From Helianthus annuus (taxonomy: Eukaryota; Streptophyta; Magnoliopsida; Asterales; Asteraceae): 64,000 nt of DNA. The notes beneath the pieces are model-generated. The model made no database searches, was not told the DNA's origin, and saw nothing but the letters and a program-made list of their open reading frames with translations. The DNA is taken from assembly GCF_002127325.2 (NCBI RefSeq), contig NC_035448.2, forward strand, positions 5,603,698-5,667,697, read 5' to 3'. Of the stretch, positions 23,818-37,252 are shown piece after piece. The translations under genes were made by a program, and so were the position numbers. How positions within the stretch are numbered: position 1 is the first letter of the stretch; each line of letters starts with the position of its first letter.

Positions 23818-26800
23818 TGTCACACCCCGAATTTCTACGTGTCACCGGTGGGCCCGGTGGGGAGTATCGTGACGTAGTTGATAACATCATAGTCAAACAA
23901 CACAATTTATAAATGCACAGCGGAAGCAAAAGATAATATTTTACAATCCGAATATAAAGTAATATCAAGTATTACAACGGAAAGTAGAGGATCCACAGGC
24001 GGATCTTAAAACTTAGAATTTGTTTAACAGACTTTAGACGCCTAGAATTTGCAAGATTCCTTATTAACGCCCTGAGCAGCTTCCAGCCTATTACGTACTT
24101 GTACCTGTCACTTAGACTTTGGAAAATACGTCAGTTTTCACTGGTAAATACACTCAACTGACTCATTTGAAAAGAGTTTATGAAAATTGGTTTAGGCGCA
24201 CACGGCACAAAACTATTTTGACACTTGATTAAGATGCACAAGGCAAGATTAATCTTTTATACTTGGGACAAACTATATCTCATGTTATCAGTTTTACATA
24301 ACTTGCTCTACATACGGGGCCCGGTCCTATGCCGGTTCAAGATTAACCGACACACCACTATTCCCCTATTGGGAATCCCATATTGGGTATAATCAAATAA
24401 TAAGCATAAAGCATCTGTCAGGTGTATGCCTACACCCCGTGCTTAGGTCGTGGCCATTGCAATTAATGAGTCAAGGATATCCAGGACACGGTCGCATTAA
24501 CCCCCAATGTTTCAGTCAAGCAATACGAATTAAAACAGGTTATTTGAATTTCCCGACACATTGGTCTTCGAATCCCATACCTGACCATGCGGTATTTATA
24601 TTACCGTATCCCAAGCCCGTAATAGGGAAAATAAGTTAAGAGTATTTACCTGAGCTAGCTCCTGTCTTAAATAGCAAGAATCTTAATAACTCAGCCGTAT
24701 TCACTTAAGTAAGCGTAGGTACAATTTACCGGAAGGCTCTAGTCTGGAACGATGGTATAAATAACCAATTAGAATACTAACGGGTCTTTAATTAAGCCTA
24801 AGCTTAGACCGGTTAGTTTTAAGGAAATGTACGGTTCAAGCGCACGATTAAGCGAAGACCGGATAGAACGTGATTTAGACCCGACAAGTTTGAATACTTG
24901 TATAATATGGGTATACTAAATACATTCTGGATTTTGAGATAAAAATGATAACGTTTGACCCGTTTCGGTCAATTTACGCAAACTAGTTACGTAAACCGAA
25001 CCGAACGCAAAAAAGGCGTTACGGGTAGTCAAATGAGTCAAATGCAAGTTCCCTGAGATAATATGCTTTAAATATGATATAATATCAGTAAGTTATGTTC
25101 TATATTGCCCGGAATAATTTTAAACTCAATTTATGCCTTATAAGGGCATTTTGGTCATTTAAAAGATTATAAAAGAGTCAAATTAGAAATCTGAGTTTCG
25201 GGTCTGGTTTATACAGAAAATATACTCCATTTAACATATTATAACAGTAGGGTATGACCCATATACCAAACTCATCATTTAAAATCAAACTATGCACCGT
25301 AGGGGTATTTTAGTAATTTCACAAGGGCTAAAAATGCCAAAACTGGAAACCTGAGTTCATATACTTATACTTACTGTTATTATATGAAAATATGCTAATT
25401 ACATCAGTAGGTATAAGTCTTATATGTTAAAAATAGGTATAACGCTTACTATGCGTTAAAATGCTAAAAAATGCGATTTAACGCCGTTTCCGGGTTTTCA
25501 AAAGAAAGCTGAGATTTTTATATTTCCAGAATGCTTAAAATAATTTATTTAACAAATAAAATCAGTACAAAAAAGGTTTCGGGTCAAAAGAATGTATAAA
25601 ACTCATTTTATGGCCTAAACGGTCAAAACCGGCATTAACCGAATCGACTTAGCGACGTATGATCCGATCAGCCAAAAATTAAATAAAAATCTTCAAAAAT
25701 CCCAAAATATTATATAACATCAGTGGGTAAAAAGTTTTATATCGAAAAGTGGCCTGAAATAGGTTATACGCTAAATGCGCCGTTTATTTAACATAAAGAT
25801 ATAGTTTTACGCTATCGGCCATAACTCAAAATCTGGACCACCAACTGATCTCAAATTTTCGGTGCAAGTTTATAAATTAATAATAAAGATTTCTACTCTT
25901 TTACTTTTCCAAAAATCACGTTTTATATCAAAAAGGGCAAAATAGTCAACTTTTAAGCATAATCGGAAACACGCATATGAATCGGTTAAGCATAGACTCA
26001 AGATGTAAAAATTCCAGAAAGTTATACATAAATAAAAATGGTCAAAAATACACTCTAATACAGATCTCAAACATGCATGCACGGATCCGAATCGATAGTC
26101 TACGAAAAAGTCGTTTTATAAGACTTTCGGTTCCGATCCGAGTTTATACTAAAGATTGTCGAGTTGATTATGATAAAACACATTCTTATATTCATTATAA
26201 GTTATTTTTGATGATCAAACTGATTGCATGTCATCTACATTACCATTTATGCTATATTTCGCAAAAACGATTTCTGTTGACTTTTTAAGAACATCTTTGA
26301 CTCGACAAATAGCATGCTTAGAGTGGGAATCAGAGAATACCCTTTTGAGGGTTTGTTCCCCACATAAATACCAACTTATAAGTGGTTTCAATTTGAGAAA
26401 TGACAGAGCCAATTTCGTTTAATCGAAAAGTCAAACTTTATGAACAACGGTTTGACTCTTAACTAATAATCTATGCTAGAACGGATTTGAGGATGATATG
26501 AATGCTTACAAAGGTCCTAATGAAGCCTAGAAAACACTTGGAGGCTGCCTTGACGATCAGATTGCTCCTGGAAATGCTTTGAGAGTTCTTGCAAGTTGTG
26601 GGTGTTCATGTTACTATCACAAGTGCCTCAAAAAGTGATGAATTGATCAGATTTATAAGGGAAATCAGATGTTGTGAGAGGTCTCTAGGTGTCTATACTT
26701 GCATGTCCATCCATTGGTGCACTTAGGAGGTGATATTAGCTGTTATGCACTCAAATTTCGGACCAAAACAGCAGCTGATCGCAAAAAGCTGCACCTGGGT

Positions 26801-27568
26801 TTATTGGCAGCTCCAAACTTTGTTAATTATTGGCAGTTTTGGTCCCTGTCCTTGCACGCGAGGTTTTGGCTATGAATCTTGACTCGTAAACCCTCAAATC
26901 TGGTTTTTAAGAACCTTGGGACATTTACCAACATGGTAATGTCCTCGGATAACTTTGCGCTCACCCGAAAAGTCATGAAATTCGACGTTGACGCTTTTAA
27001 CCCCTCAAGTACGGTTTTGGCCATAACTTTCTCATACGGTAACGAAACTTCACGAAATTTTTACCACATATTCTAGTGAGTATATTTTAGCATTACAAAG
27101 CTTCGGGTCTGCCAAAAGTTCACTCAGAGGTATAAATTCAACATGTTGACACTTTTAGCCCCTCAAGTACGGTTTTGGCCATAACTTTCTCATACGGTAA
27201 CGAAACTACGTGAAATTTTTACCACATATTCTAGTGAGTATATTTTAGCATTACAAAGCTTCGGGTCTGCCAAAAGTTCACTCAGAGGTATAAATTCAAC
27301 ATGTTGACACTTTTAGCCCCTATAGTTTGTAATTCCTCACTTTTGTGCAATTTCCGCTTCGTATGATCCATGATCCATCCGTTTAAGGTTATAAACATTA
27401 TGTAGGGTTATTATGGAGTCTATTTAGCCATTGTTGACACTTTGGACCCTTATGTTCCATAGTTTCCACCGTTTGTCAACTTTAGTCCCTCTAAAGTTTG
27501 TTTTTGCATATGCAAAGTCTATGACACGTGTCAATACATCATTGGACGTAAATTTTCGAGGTGTTACA
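23818..27568 (-). repeat. 3' LTR of element B
   Basis: 3,751 bp. It is related to the LTR of A throughout but longer, mainly because of a 158-bp tandem duplication. Its first roughly 140 bp differ strongly from the partner LTR at 33502 while the rest is nearly identical. Confidence 0.92.
27001..27316. repeat. 158-bp tandem duplication in the B LTR (also at 36685-37000)
   Basis: Two head-to-tail copies beginning CCCCTCAAGTACGG at 27001 and 27159. The same pair is at 36685 and 36843 in the other LTR. Element A has a single copy, so the duplication arose in the B sublineage before its transposition. Confidence 0.9.
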
Positions 27569-27604
27569 TCCTCACCCCCTTAAAAGAAATCTCGACCTCA
27601 ATAT

Positions 27605-28374
27605 TTACTGAAACAAATGAGGATATTTCTCTTTCATCGTGGATTCCACTTCCCACGTGTATTCGGGACCTCTACGGGCATCCCATTTGACCTTAACAAT
27701 AGGCACGTGCTTCCTTCGAAGCTTCTTCACCTGTCGATCCTCAATCGACAATGGTTTTTTTTCCACGAACTTCAAATTCTCGTCTATGTGTATATCTGTA
27801 TGCGGTATAACCAGTGATTCGTCAGCGAAACACTTCTTCAGATTACAGATGCGGAACACATTATGTATAGTGCTAAGTTCTTCCGGCAAGTTTAACTTAT
27901 AAGCAACTGACCCGATACGTTCGACAATCCTGAAGGGTCCTATGTACCTCGGGCTTAGCTTGCCTTTCTTACCAAATCGCATCGCTCCCTCCTAGGGCGA
28001 TACCTTAAGTAACACTTTATCACCTACATTGCAGTGAAAATCTTTGCGCTTTGGATCCGCATAACTTTTCTGCCTATCCCTGGCAGCTTTCAAACGATCG
28101 CGAACCTGAACGATCTTGTCTGTCGTCTTGAAAACGATTTCTGGTCCTGATAGTTGGACATCTCCAACTTCTGCCCAATATATAGGCGATCTACACTTCC
28201 TACCGTATAAGGCCTCAAAAGGCGCGGCCCTAATACTAGTATGGTAGCTATTTTTATAGGAGAATTCTATCAAGGGTAGGCGGTTATCCCAACTGCCACC
28301 TAAATTAATCACACATGCTCGAAGCATGTCTTCCAATGTTTGGATGGTACGCTCACTCTGTCCGTCCGTCTGCC
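27605..28374 (-). pseudogene. 3' end of pol of element B (integrase core end and chromodomain-like tail)
   Basis: Homologous to about residues 1270-1524 of the A polyprotein. The reading holds the end of the integrase core, the [11 protein letters not shown] stretch and the C-terminal [15 protein letters not shown] tail. A stop codon replaces the conserved Trp just after KVSP (27989-27994 region), splitting it into a 114-residue and a 125-residue piece. Similarity breaks off abruptly at about 28374, in the region of the catalytic Glu motif. It is not translatable as a functional integrase. Confidence 0.85.
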
Positions 28375-29891
28375 AACCGTTATGTGATAGTGCTCCTTGA
28401 CTTATTGGCGGAACATATCCTTAAATCCTTAGGGTGCAATACATCGCGAGCTCCACCAAGCTCCTTAAATATGTTTTAGCTCATAAGTTATTTGATCTTG
28501 ATATATTCGATTACTTCGAATGATTTCATATATTCAGAGCTTACTAGCCTGACAATTAACAGATTGGCACACCTTTCCAGGGTGATATCTTTTGTTGAAT
28601 CTTATTTCCTAACAAGAACTTAGGAGGTTTGCTATTTCCATGGATCCTTGATTCTCTGCCGAATACTGGCAACTTATAGATGGTTATGGATTTGATCGAT
28701 CTTATTCGTTGTTTCCAAGGCAACTTCTAGATCCCGATAATTGGACTTACCAATTTTCTGTCTAGCAATAGATGTTTAACATCTTATCTATACAAGGTCT
28801 CCCAAAGGAGCAGCGTTGATACTTATATAACAACTATTACCGAAAAGCTTATCTTAAGGCGATATGGTTATTCCAATCACTGCTTGACTAATCTCAAAGA
28901 ATAGTTGTTCCTTACAGCTAGTCGAATAAATCGACGATCCTGGCAGCAAATTGGGGATTCCTAATTATTGCCTAAATAGGGTTGCGGTAATCAATGCATA
29001 AGCAAGATGAACCGTCTTTCTTATTTACAAAAAAAATCGGAGTTCTTAGAACCTTGAATTTTGGCTTTACGAAACCTTATCCAAAACTTATTTATTTGGC
29101 TCTTAGTTCCTCCTATTTCGATGGTAATAACAGATATAAGATTCTTACAATAACTGCAGCCCTAAGCGGGATGTTTGTCCTAACATCCTCTTGCATTTCA
29201 GAAGGTAACCATGGTAATTCTTATAAAGAAGCTAATTATGACACATAGAGATGTCAGAGATTTCCGCATTCTCAGGCTTTGGCTCATCTATCGCTGTCGG
29301 TGTCAGATAAATGACACATTCCCTTTACTATTGTAAGGATGCCCCAAGTAGAGATACTTATAAGGACATTTTATATTGGATATCTTCTTCGAATACTACT
29401 AGTCGACTTTAGTACAATATGATCATTGGGATATCTTCGGGGATCCCATGCATTAAACCTCCATACTGATCAGGCATGGAAGCAATCTATGGGACACACT
29501 AGGATACGCAAATCCTCATATGGTACTCTTATCAAACATAGTTTGGCATTCGCAGACGATAGAAAACAATGAGAAAAATAATAAAATAAAATAAATAATA
29601 TATATTGTCGTACTCTTTCTGGGGAAGAGTACTCCAGATTTGTATGAAAGGATTATCTCCGAGGGTGGGGGAGAGGTCCTTATAGGTTCCATTGGTAAAT
29701 TATACCTCATATTTAATATATGGGGTCCTTATGAACGTAATCCAGAGTTTGCTAAGCTTATGATTTGCTAAAGGTTTATTATCCCTTGCATCAATGTAAA
29801 AATACTTGTCAGTCACTATCAATGCTAAACGGTAAAGGACGTACCTATTGCTATTATCGATGTGCACTGTCTCAGGTACTCAACCGGTAGT
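28375..29891 (-). pseudogene. Decayed and shortened pol region of element B
   Basis: No long frame. Islands of similarity to A remain, for example 28990-29040 against the A reverse transcriptase region at 16700-16760, and 29260-29320 against 16970-17030. The distance from gag to the integrase remnant is about 1.5 kb here against roughly 2.5 kb or more in A, so large deletions accompany the substitutions. Confidence 0.7.
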
Positions 29892-31052
29892 CTAGGTGGT
29901 TCCTTTCTTATCCTTTCCCGACCTAGCTGCTCCTTTCTTGGCAGCCTTAGGGCAATTAGTACTGATGTGCCCCTTTTCACCACAGCTGAAACAGTTTGCA
30001 TCCTTCATGTCCCTACATTCGTGGGACTGGTGGCCAGTTCTTTTACAGATGCCACATTGCTTTATCTTTTGGCTTAATCGACACTGCCCCCAATGTCTTC
30101 TTTTGCAGGTTTTGCATGTAGGCTTTTTGTTGGAATCCTGTTGGTTATTGTTGAGCTTGGATTTGCTCTTCTTAGGATTCTGAGAGTTATCCTCCTCCCT
30201 TTGTCTTTTGTCATTAGTTTCATTCACGAACGACTTTTGTCTCACTACATCCAGAGTGAGAGACAAGGATAGATCTACAGCTGATCTGTAGTTGGTTGGC
30301 CTTGAAGCCTTAACATCCCCTTTTATTTCTGGTGCCAAACCACCGATGAAACGCGCAATGCGTTTTGGTTCCGGGGTGATTAAATAGGGTACTAGTCTAG
30401 ATAGGGAGTTGAAGTCGGTAACATATTGCTGGCAATTTAGGTTTTTCATTGTGAGATTCAGAAAATCTGTCTCCACCTTTTCCACTTCGTGTTGTGGACA
30501 GTAGTTCTCCTTGATAAGGTCCACAAACTTGGACCATCCCATAAGGTATAGGGGAATTTTCCCCGTGGACTGCATCATGGCCTTCCACCATACAAGAGCC
30601 TCTTCTTTGAAAGATTGTGAAACAAATTTTACTACGTCCTTATCAGCACAATCGCTGATGTCCACAACCGTTTCCATTTCCTCAAGCCATTCCATAGCAT
30701 CAATTGCTCCTTTTTCGCCATTGAAATCTCTGGGTTTGCATGAGACGAAATATTTGTAGGTGCACCCGCCCTCAGCTGAACGGGGCTTATCATAGAGTAC
30801 TAACTCCTGAGGTTCGCTCTTTTCATCTGAAGAGTGAACGGAGCTCTCCTTCCGAGCTGATGTATGCGTTTCCGTATGGACCTTTGAGTGAGTGACACTC
30901 GGTTCCTTTTTGTTCTCAAGTACCTTATCCACAACTTCACTAATTGCTGCGCTAATCAAGGCCTGAAGAGTCGTGCCATTAACATTTATATTTATACTTG
31001 CATCCTTGTTTTTAGCCGCTGCACTGCCGTGCGCTTCGTCAGAAACCTCCAT
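29892..31052 (-). CDS. Gag protein of element B, intact
   Basis: Structural nucleocapsid/capsid protein that packages retrotransposon RNA into virus-like particles. 386 residues, ATG at 31050-31052, TAG at 29892-29894. The capsid-like core spans about 97-272 ([14 protein letters not shown] onwards, closely matching A). It is followed by a Lys/Asn-rich linker and Cys/His clusters ending in the canonical knuckle CFSCGEKGHISTNC. The frame terminates shortly after the knuckle, whereas A reads on into protease. An intact gag beside a dead pol suggests selection or recent copying of a gag-only element. Confidence 0.9.
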   Translation of the reverse strand: MEVSDEAHGSAAAKNKDASININVNGTTLQALISAAISEVVDKVLENKKEPSVTHSKVHTETHTSARKESSVHSSDEKSEPQELVLYDKPRSAEGGCTYKYFVSCKPRDFNGEKGAIDAMEWLEEMETVVDISDCADKDVVKFVSQSFKEEALVWWKAMMQSTGKIPLYLMGWSKFVDLIKENYCPQHEVEKVETDFLNLTMKNLNCQQYVTDFNSLSRLVPYLITPEPKRIARFIGGLAPEIKGDVKASRPTNYRSAVDLSLSLTLDVVRQKSFVNETNDKRQREEDNSQNPKKSKSKLNNNQQDSNKKPTCKTCKRRHWGQCRLSQKIKQCGICKRTGHQSHECRDMKDANCFSCGEKGHISTNCPKAAKKGAARSGKDKKGTT

Positions 31053-33486
31053 TCTGGAGCTTTGGTACTAACACCAAAAATAACGTATGCTTAGATGCAA
31101 GTTATTATGAAATCATCATAATAGATGATTTATAAAGTCATGGTATTACTAAACCATAATGGTTGTTTGGTTTATAACTTCCTTATAGTATGCTACTAGA
31201 AAGTATGTCAATTATATTTAGCCTAGGTCAAAAAGGACCATCAATTTTGTTTATGGTTCGGACCGAGTCCATTACCTTTTGACTGGGGATCACAATGTCA
31301 CAACTGTCCTTGTCATAACGACAATCTTTAGATAGTTGGAAGGCTTGTCATGAAGGACATTAATAATCATAGGCCCGAAGGCCTTGTCACAAAGGACATA
31401 CAAAATATGGTACATAAGGCATTAATATATAAGCCACAATCTTATTGGATCAGAGATCTTAAGGTTCGAACATAGTTCTTTACCTTTGGACAGAGAGTCA
31501 AAGACTACAACCGTCATCTTGTGGAAGATAATTTATTTTGCCACAAAGGCTAGTCAATGTACATCATTCTGACTAACTAGATGATTGTGAGCCCCAGAGG
31601 AGTCAGCCATGGTGAAGCTTTGAAGGCTAACTAACCATGATGTAATAGCTTACTTAATTATAGGGAATTGTCGAACTTGATAATTTAAATAGCCATGGTG
31701 CAAACAAACCATATAGGCCAATAGATAGTATTTAGTTTATTTGATCATGTCTTGCCTAGATTTTTAAATAAACCATCTTTGGCGTTTTTAAATGGAATAA
31801 ATCCTTTATACTTACTAGACAGGGGACATAAGTCACGACTGTCAATGTCATAGCGACATCTTATATAGCACAACGGCTTGTCCCATAGGACTTTTCGATG
31901 GCATAGATGCCTTGTCACTAGGGAAATTTTAAAACATAACCAATGATTCCTTTGGATCGGAAAATTTCATAATTCATTGTCTTGACAAGAAGTTATGAAA
32001 TAAAACTATCGCTTTCATGTGTGCATCTTTGCCCGTAGGTATACATCCCAGGTGGATGTTTAGATGTGTACATCATGTTCGACGTTTATTAGCCATGATT
32101 CCTATCGATCATATAGGCTAATTAAGGAGTTTGGAAGTTCCTAATATAGAGGTGACCATCGTGATTTTATCGCATCACTGTTGTCGGGAGTGTTAACACG
32201 TTTTCAGGTGTTTAACAAGGACCTGAGTCCTTTTAAGCAGGTCTTACCATCGTAGCCAGGTCCCTAACGACATTCAAGCTAGGTTGTACCTTTTGAGACT
32301 CTTTTTAATATACTTACAGGCAGGAAAGGAATGATATTTATTTTATTCAGGATTATAATTATCCCAAATTTATTGAAAATATAACGTTGGCATAAAAGCC
32401 TAGTCACGTAGACAAGTTTAATTTATAACCCATGATTTCTGAGAGTCGAGGCACTACAATTTATCCTAGTTATAAAACATTACGGATATTGAGGTGGCAC
32501 AAAGGCCTAGTCACAAGGACATTTATAAATTTTAAGCTAGGATTTCAGAGAATCGAAGCCTTGAGGTTTGAACCTAGTTCATTATCTTTTTCTTGACAGG
32601 GAGTCATAGACCACCACTGCCTTTTGTCTTATATGACAATTAGTATGGCCCGTAGGCGCTACATCACTATTGGATGTTTAATAAGTTTGGCCCGTAGGCA
32701 CTACATCACTAATGGATGGCTATTTTACTTGCAGGGAATTTTAATAAATCCCAATTTTCAAATTTATTACCCGTAGGCATCAAGTCATTATCAGACTTGT
32801 ATACAGATATAATCTGTAGATAATTTATAAAAAGAGTGGCTTGTGTGATTTTACGGTCACGCTTAGCCAGGAGTGTTAACATGTTTACATATGTTAACAG
32901 AGATTTGAATCTTTTCAACCAGGTTTTACCATATTGGCCAGGCCTTTTATTAAGACATTCAAGCTAGGTTTTGCCTTACTAAGATTCTTGTTAAATGGCA
33001 AATCAAATAAAAATTGATATTTTCCATTTATTTAATATTTCTTATTTAGAATGAAAGTCCAAACGTAATCATTCCATTATATAAAAGTAAAGGTATAAAG
33101 TTGCCCTAAGCGGGACTTGAAAGGAATAATGTTGTCCTCGCAAGGACTGAAAGATAAATATGTCCTTATAAGGACTAATAAGGAAACGATCTTCAGTAAA
33201 AGGAGCTTCTTCTTCATTTTATTTCTGAATGCTTTCTCCTTGGATGTTCATTTCACTTTAGCCGTGGTACGAAGCTCAGAATCTCGGGACTCCGGGTGTG
33301 GAGAACTCCTATTACGGCTCCTTCGCTTGGCGACGTATCCAATATATAAAATAATTGGAAGCAGTAAATTCCAGATTAGAATCGGGAGTATTCCTATGTT
33401 AAGTCTAGACTCAGAAGGTTAAGGAATGTGCTATTGTGTCATTGAGATTAAACACTAAGGGCTAGTGTTTAATTCACTCAATGTTG
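31053..33486 (-). other. Long untranslated leader of element B with degenerate repeats
   Basis: No proline-rich extra ORF as in A. It contains repeated words such as GCCTAGTCAC(A)AGGACA and GGCCCGTAGGC. A block at 32760-33040 is shared with A. Near the PBS (about 33280-33410, minus strand) a short frame without ATG has a hydrophobic start and a basic Arg/Ser tail. It may be what remains of an upstream ORF. Confidence 0.55.
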
Positions 33487-33498
33487 GCTCTGATACCA
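33487..33498 (-). other. Primer-binding site of element B (initiator tRNA-Met type)
   Basis: The minus strand reads TGGTATCAGAGC, as in element A, three bases after the LTR. Confidence 0.9.
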
Positions 33499-33501
33499 AC
33501 C

Positions 33502-36500
33502 TGTCACACCCCGATCTCCACGTGTCCCCGGTGGGCCCGGTGTGGGGTATCGTGACGTAGTTGGCGTCATCATAGACAAACAACACAATATAATAATGCA
33601 CAGCGGAAGCAAAAGATAAATATAATACGATCCGAATATAAAGTAATATCAAGTATTACAACGGAAAGTAGAGGATCCACAGGCGGATCTTAAAACTTAG
33701 AATTTGTTTAACAGACTTTAGACGCCTAGAATTTGCAAGATTCCTTATTAACGCCCTGAGCAGCTTCCAGCCTATTACGTACTTGTACCTGTCACTTAGA
33801 CTTTGGAAAATACGTCAGTTTTCACTGGTAAATACACTCAACTGACTCATTTGAAAAGAGTTTATGAAAATTGGTTTAGGCGCACACGGCACAAAACTAT
33901 TTTGACACTTGATTAAGATGCACAAGGCAAGATTAATCTTTTATACTTGGGACAAACTATATCTCATGTTATCAGTTTTACATAACTTGCTCTACATACG
34001 GGGCCCGGTCCTATGCCGGTTCAAGATTAACCGACACACCACTATTCCCCTATTGGGAATCCCATATTGGGTATAATCAAAAAATAAGCATAAAGCATCT
34101 GTCAGGTGTATGCCTACACCCCGTGCTTAGGTCGTGGCCATTGCAATTAATGAGTCAAGGATATCCAGGACACGGTCGCATTAACCCCCAATGTTTCAGT
34201 CAAGCAATACGAATTAAAACAGGTTATTTGAATTTCCCGACACATTGGTCTTCGAATCCCATACCTGACCATGCGGTATTTATATTACCGTATCCCAAGC
34301 CCGTAATAGGGAAAATAAGTTAAGAGTATTTACCTGAGCTAGCTCCTGTCTTAAATAGCAAGAATTTTAATAACTCAGCCGTATTCACTTAAGTAAGCGT
34401 AGGTACAATTTACCGGAAGGCTCTAGTCTGGAACGATGGTATAAATAACCAATTAGAATACTAACGGGTCTTTAATTAAGCCTAAGCTTAGACCGGTTAG
34501 TTTTAAGGAAATGTACGGTTCAAGCGCACGATTAAGCGAAGACCGGATAGAACGTGATTTAGACCCGACAAGTTTGAATACTTGTATAATATGGGTATAC
34601 TAAATACATTCTGGATTTTGAGATAAAAATGATAACGTTTGACCCGTTTCGGTCAATTTACGCAAACTAGTTACGTAAACCGAACCGAACGCAAAAAGGG
34701 CGTTACGGGTAGTCAAATGAGTCAAATGCAAGTTCCCTGAGATAATATGCTTTAAATATGATATAATATCAGTAAGTTATGTTCTATATTGCCCGGAATA
34801 ATTTTAAACTCAATTTATGCCTTATAAGGGCATTTTGGTCATTTAAAAGATTATAAAAGAGTCAAATTAGAAATCTGAGTTTCGGGTCTGGTTTATACAG
34901 AAAATATACTCCATTTAACATATTATAACAGTAGGGTATGACCCATATACCAAACTCATCATTTAAAATCAAACTATGCACCGTAGGGGTATTTTAGTAA
35001 TTTCACAAGGGCTAAAAATGCCAAAACTGGAAACCTGAGTTCATATACTTATACTTACTGTTATTATATGAAAATATGCTAATTACATCAGTAGGTATAA
35101 GTCTTATATGTTAAAAATAGGTATAACGCTTACTATGCGTTAAAATGCTAAAAAATGCGATTTAACGCCGTTTCCGGGTTTTCAAAAGAAAGCTGAGATT
35201 TTTATATTTCCAGAATGCTTAAAATAATTTATTTAACAAATAAAATCAGTACAAAAAAGGTTTCGGGTCAAAAGAATGTATAAAACTCATTTTATGGCCT
35301 AAACGGTCAAAACCGGCATTAACCGAATCGACTTAGCGACGTATGATCCGATCAGCCAAAAATTAAATAAAAATCTTCAAAAATCCCAAAATATTATATA
35401 ACATCAGTGGGTAAAAAGTTTTATATCGAAAAGTGGCCTGAAATAGGTTATACGCTAAATGCGCCGTTTATTTAACATAAAGATATAGTTTTACGCTATC
35501 GGCCATAACTCAAAATCTGGACCACCAACTGATCTCAAATTTTCGGTGCAAGTTTATAAATTAATAATAAAGATTTCTACTCTTTTACTTTTCCAAAAAT
35601 CACGTTTTATATCAAAAAGGGCAAAATAGTCAACTTTTAAGCATAATCGGAAACACGCATATGAATCGGTTAAGCATAGACTCAAGATGTAAAAATTCCA
35701 GAAAGTTATACATAAATAAAAATGGTCAAAAATACACTCTAATACAGATCTCAAACATGCATGCACGGATCCGAATCGATAGTCTACGAAAAAGTCGTTT
35801 TATAAGACTTTCGGTTCCGATCCGAGTTTATACTAAAGATTGTCGAGTTGATTATGATAAAACACATTCTTATATTCATTATAAGTTATTTTTGATGATC
35901 AAACTGATTGCATGTCATCTACATTACCATTTATGCTATATTTCGCAAAAACGATTTCTGTTGACTTTTTAAGAACATCTTTGACTCGACAAATAGCATG
36001 CTTAGAGTGGGAATCAGAGAATACCCTTTTGAGGGTTTGTTCCCCACATAAATACCAACTTATAAGTGGTTTCAATTTGAGAAATGACAGAGCCAATTTC
36101 GTTTAATCGAAAAGTCAAACTTTATGAACAACGGTTTGACTCTTAACTAATAATCTATGCTAGAACGGATTTGAGGATGATATGAATGCTTACAAAGGTC
36201 CTAATGAAGCCTAGAAAACACTTGGAGGCTGCCTTGACGATCAGATTGCTCCTGGAAATGCTTTGAGAGTTCTTGCAAGTTGTGGGTGTTCATGTTACTA
36301 TCACAAGTGCCTCAAAAAGTGATGAATTGATCAGATTTATAAGGGAAATCAGATGTTGTGAGAGGTCTCTAGGTGTCTATACTTGCATGTCCATCCATTG
36401 GTGCACTTAGGAGGTGATATTAGCTGTTATGCACTCAAATTTCGGACCAAAACAGCAGCTGATCGCAAAAAGCTGCACCTGGGTTTATTGGCAGCTCCAA

Positions 36501-37252
36501 ACTTTGTTAATTATTGGCAGTTTTGGTCCCTGTCCTTGCACGCGAGGTTTTGGCTATGAATCTTGACTCGTAAACCCTCAAATCTGGTTTTTAAGAACCT
36601 TGGGACATTTACCAACATGGTAATGTCCTCGGATAACTTTGCGCTCACCCGAAAAGTCATGAAATTCGACGTTGACGCTTTTAACCCCTCAAGTACGGTT
36701 TTGGCCATAACTTTCTCATACGGTAACGAAACTTCACGAAATTTTTACCACATATTCTAGTGAGTATATTTTAGCATTACAAAGCTTCGGGTCTGCCAAA
36801 AGTTCACTCAGAGGTATAAATTCAACATGTTGACACTTTTAGCCCCTCAAGTACGGTTTTGGCCATAACTTTCTCATACGGTAACGAAACTACGTGAAAT
36901 TTTTACCACATATTCTAGTGAGTATATTTTAGCATTACAAAGCTTCGGGTCTGCCAAAAGTTCACTCAGAGGTATAAATTCAACATGTTGACACTTTTAG
37001 CCCCTATAGTTTGTAATTCCTCACTTTTGTGCAATTTCCGCTTCGTATGATCCATGATCCATCCGTTTAAGGTTATAAACATTATGTAGGGTTATTATGG
37101 AGTCTATTTAGCCATTGTTGACACTTTGGACCCTTATGTTCCATAGTTTCCACCGTTTGTCAACTTTAGTCCCTCTAAAGTTTGTTTTTGCATATGCAAA
37201 GTCTATGACACGTGTCAATACATCATTGGACGTAAATTTTCGAGGTGTTACA
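33502..37252 (-). repeat. 5' LTR of element B
   Basis: Same length as 23818-27568. Beyond the first 140 bp only about three substitutions were seen in 3.6 kb. The first 140 bp look like the LTR end of element A instead (shared GTGTGGGGTA, GTTGGC and TCATAGACAA words). Confidence 0.92.

Larger units (their letters stand above)
23818..37252 (-). mobile_element. Element B: gag-only (pol-degenerate) Tekay-like LTR retrotransposon
   Basis: Two equal 3,751-bp LTRs (23818-27568 and 33502-37252), perfect TSD GATTT (23813-23817 and 37253-37257), iMet PBS and PPT are all present. It is read on the minus strand. Gag is an intact 386-residue frame with its own stop. Pol survives only as a C-terminal integrase/chromodomain piece and decayed fragments. 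The LTRs are almost identical apart from the U5 end, so the element moved recently although its pol was already dead. Its pol functions were probably supplied by an A-like relative. Confidence 0.9.
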
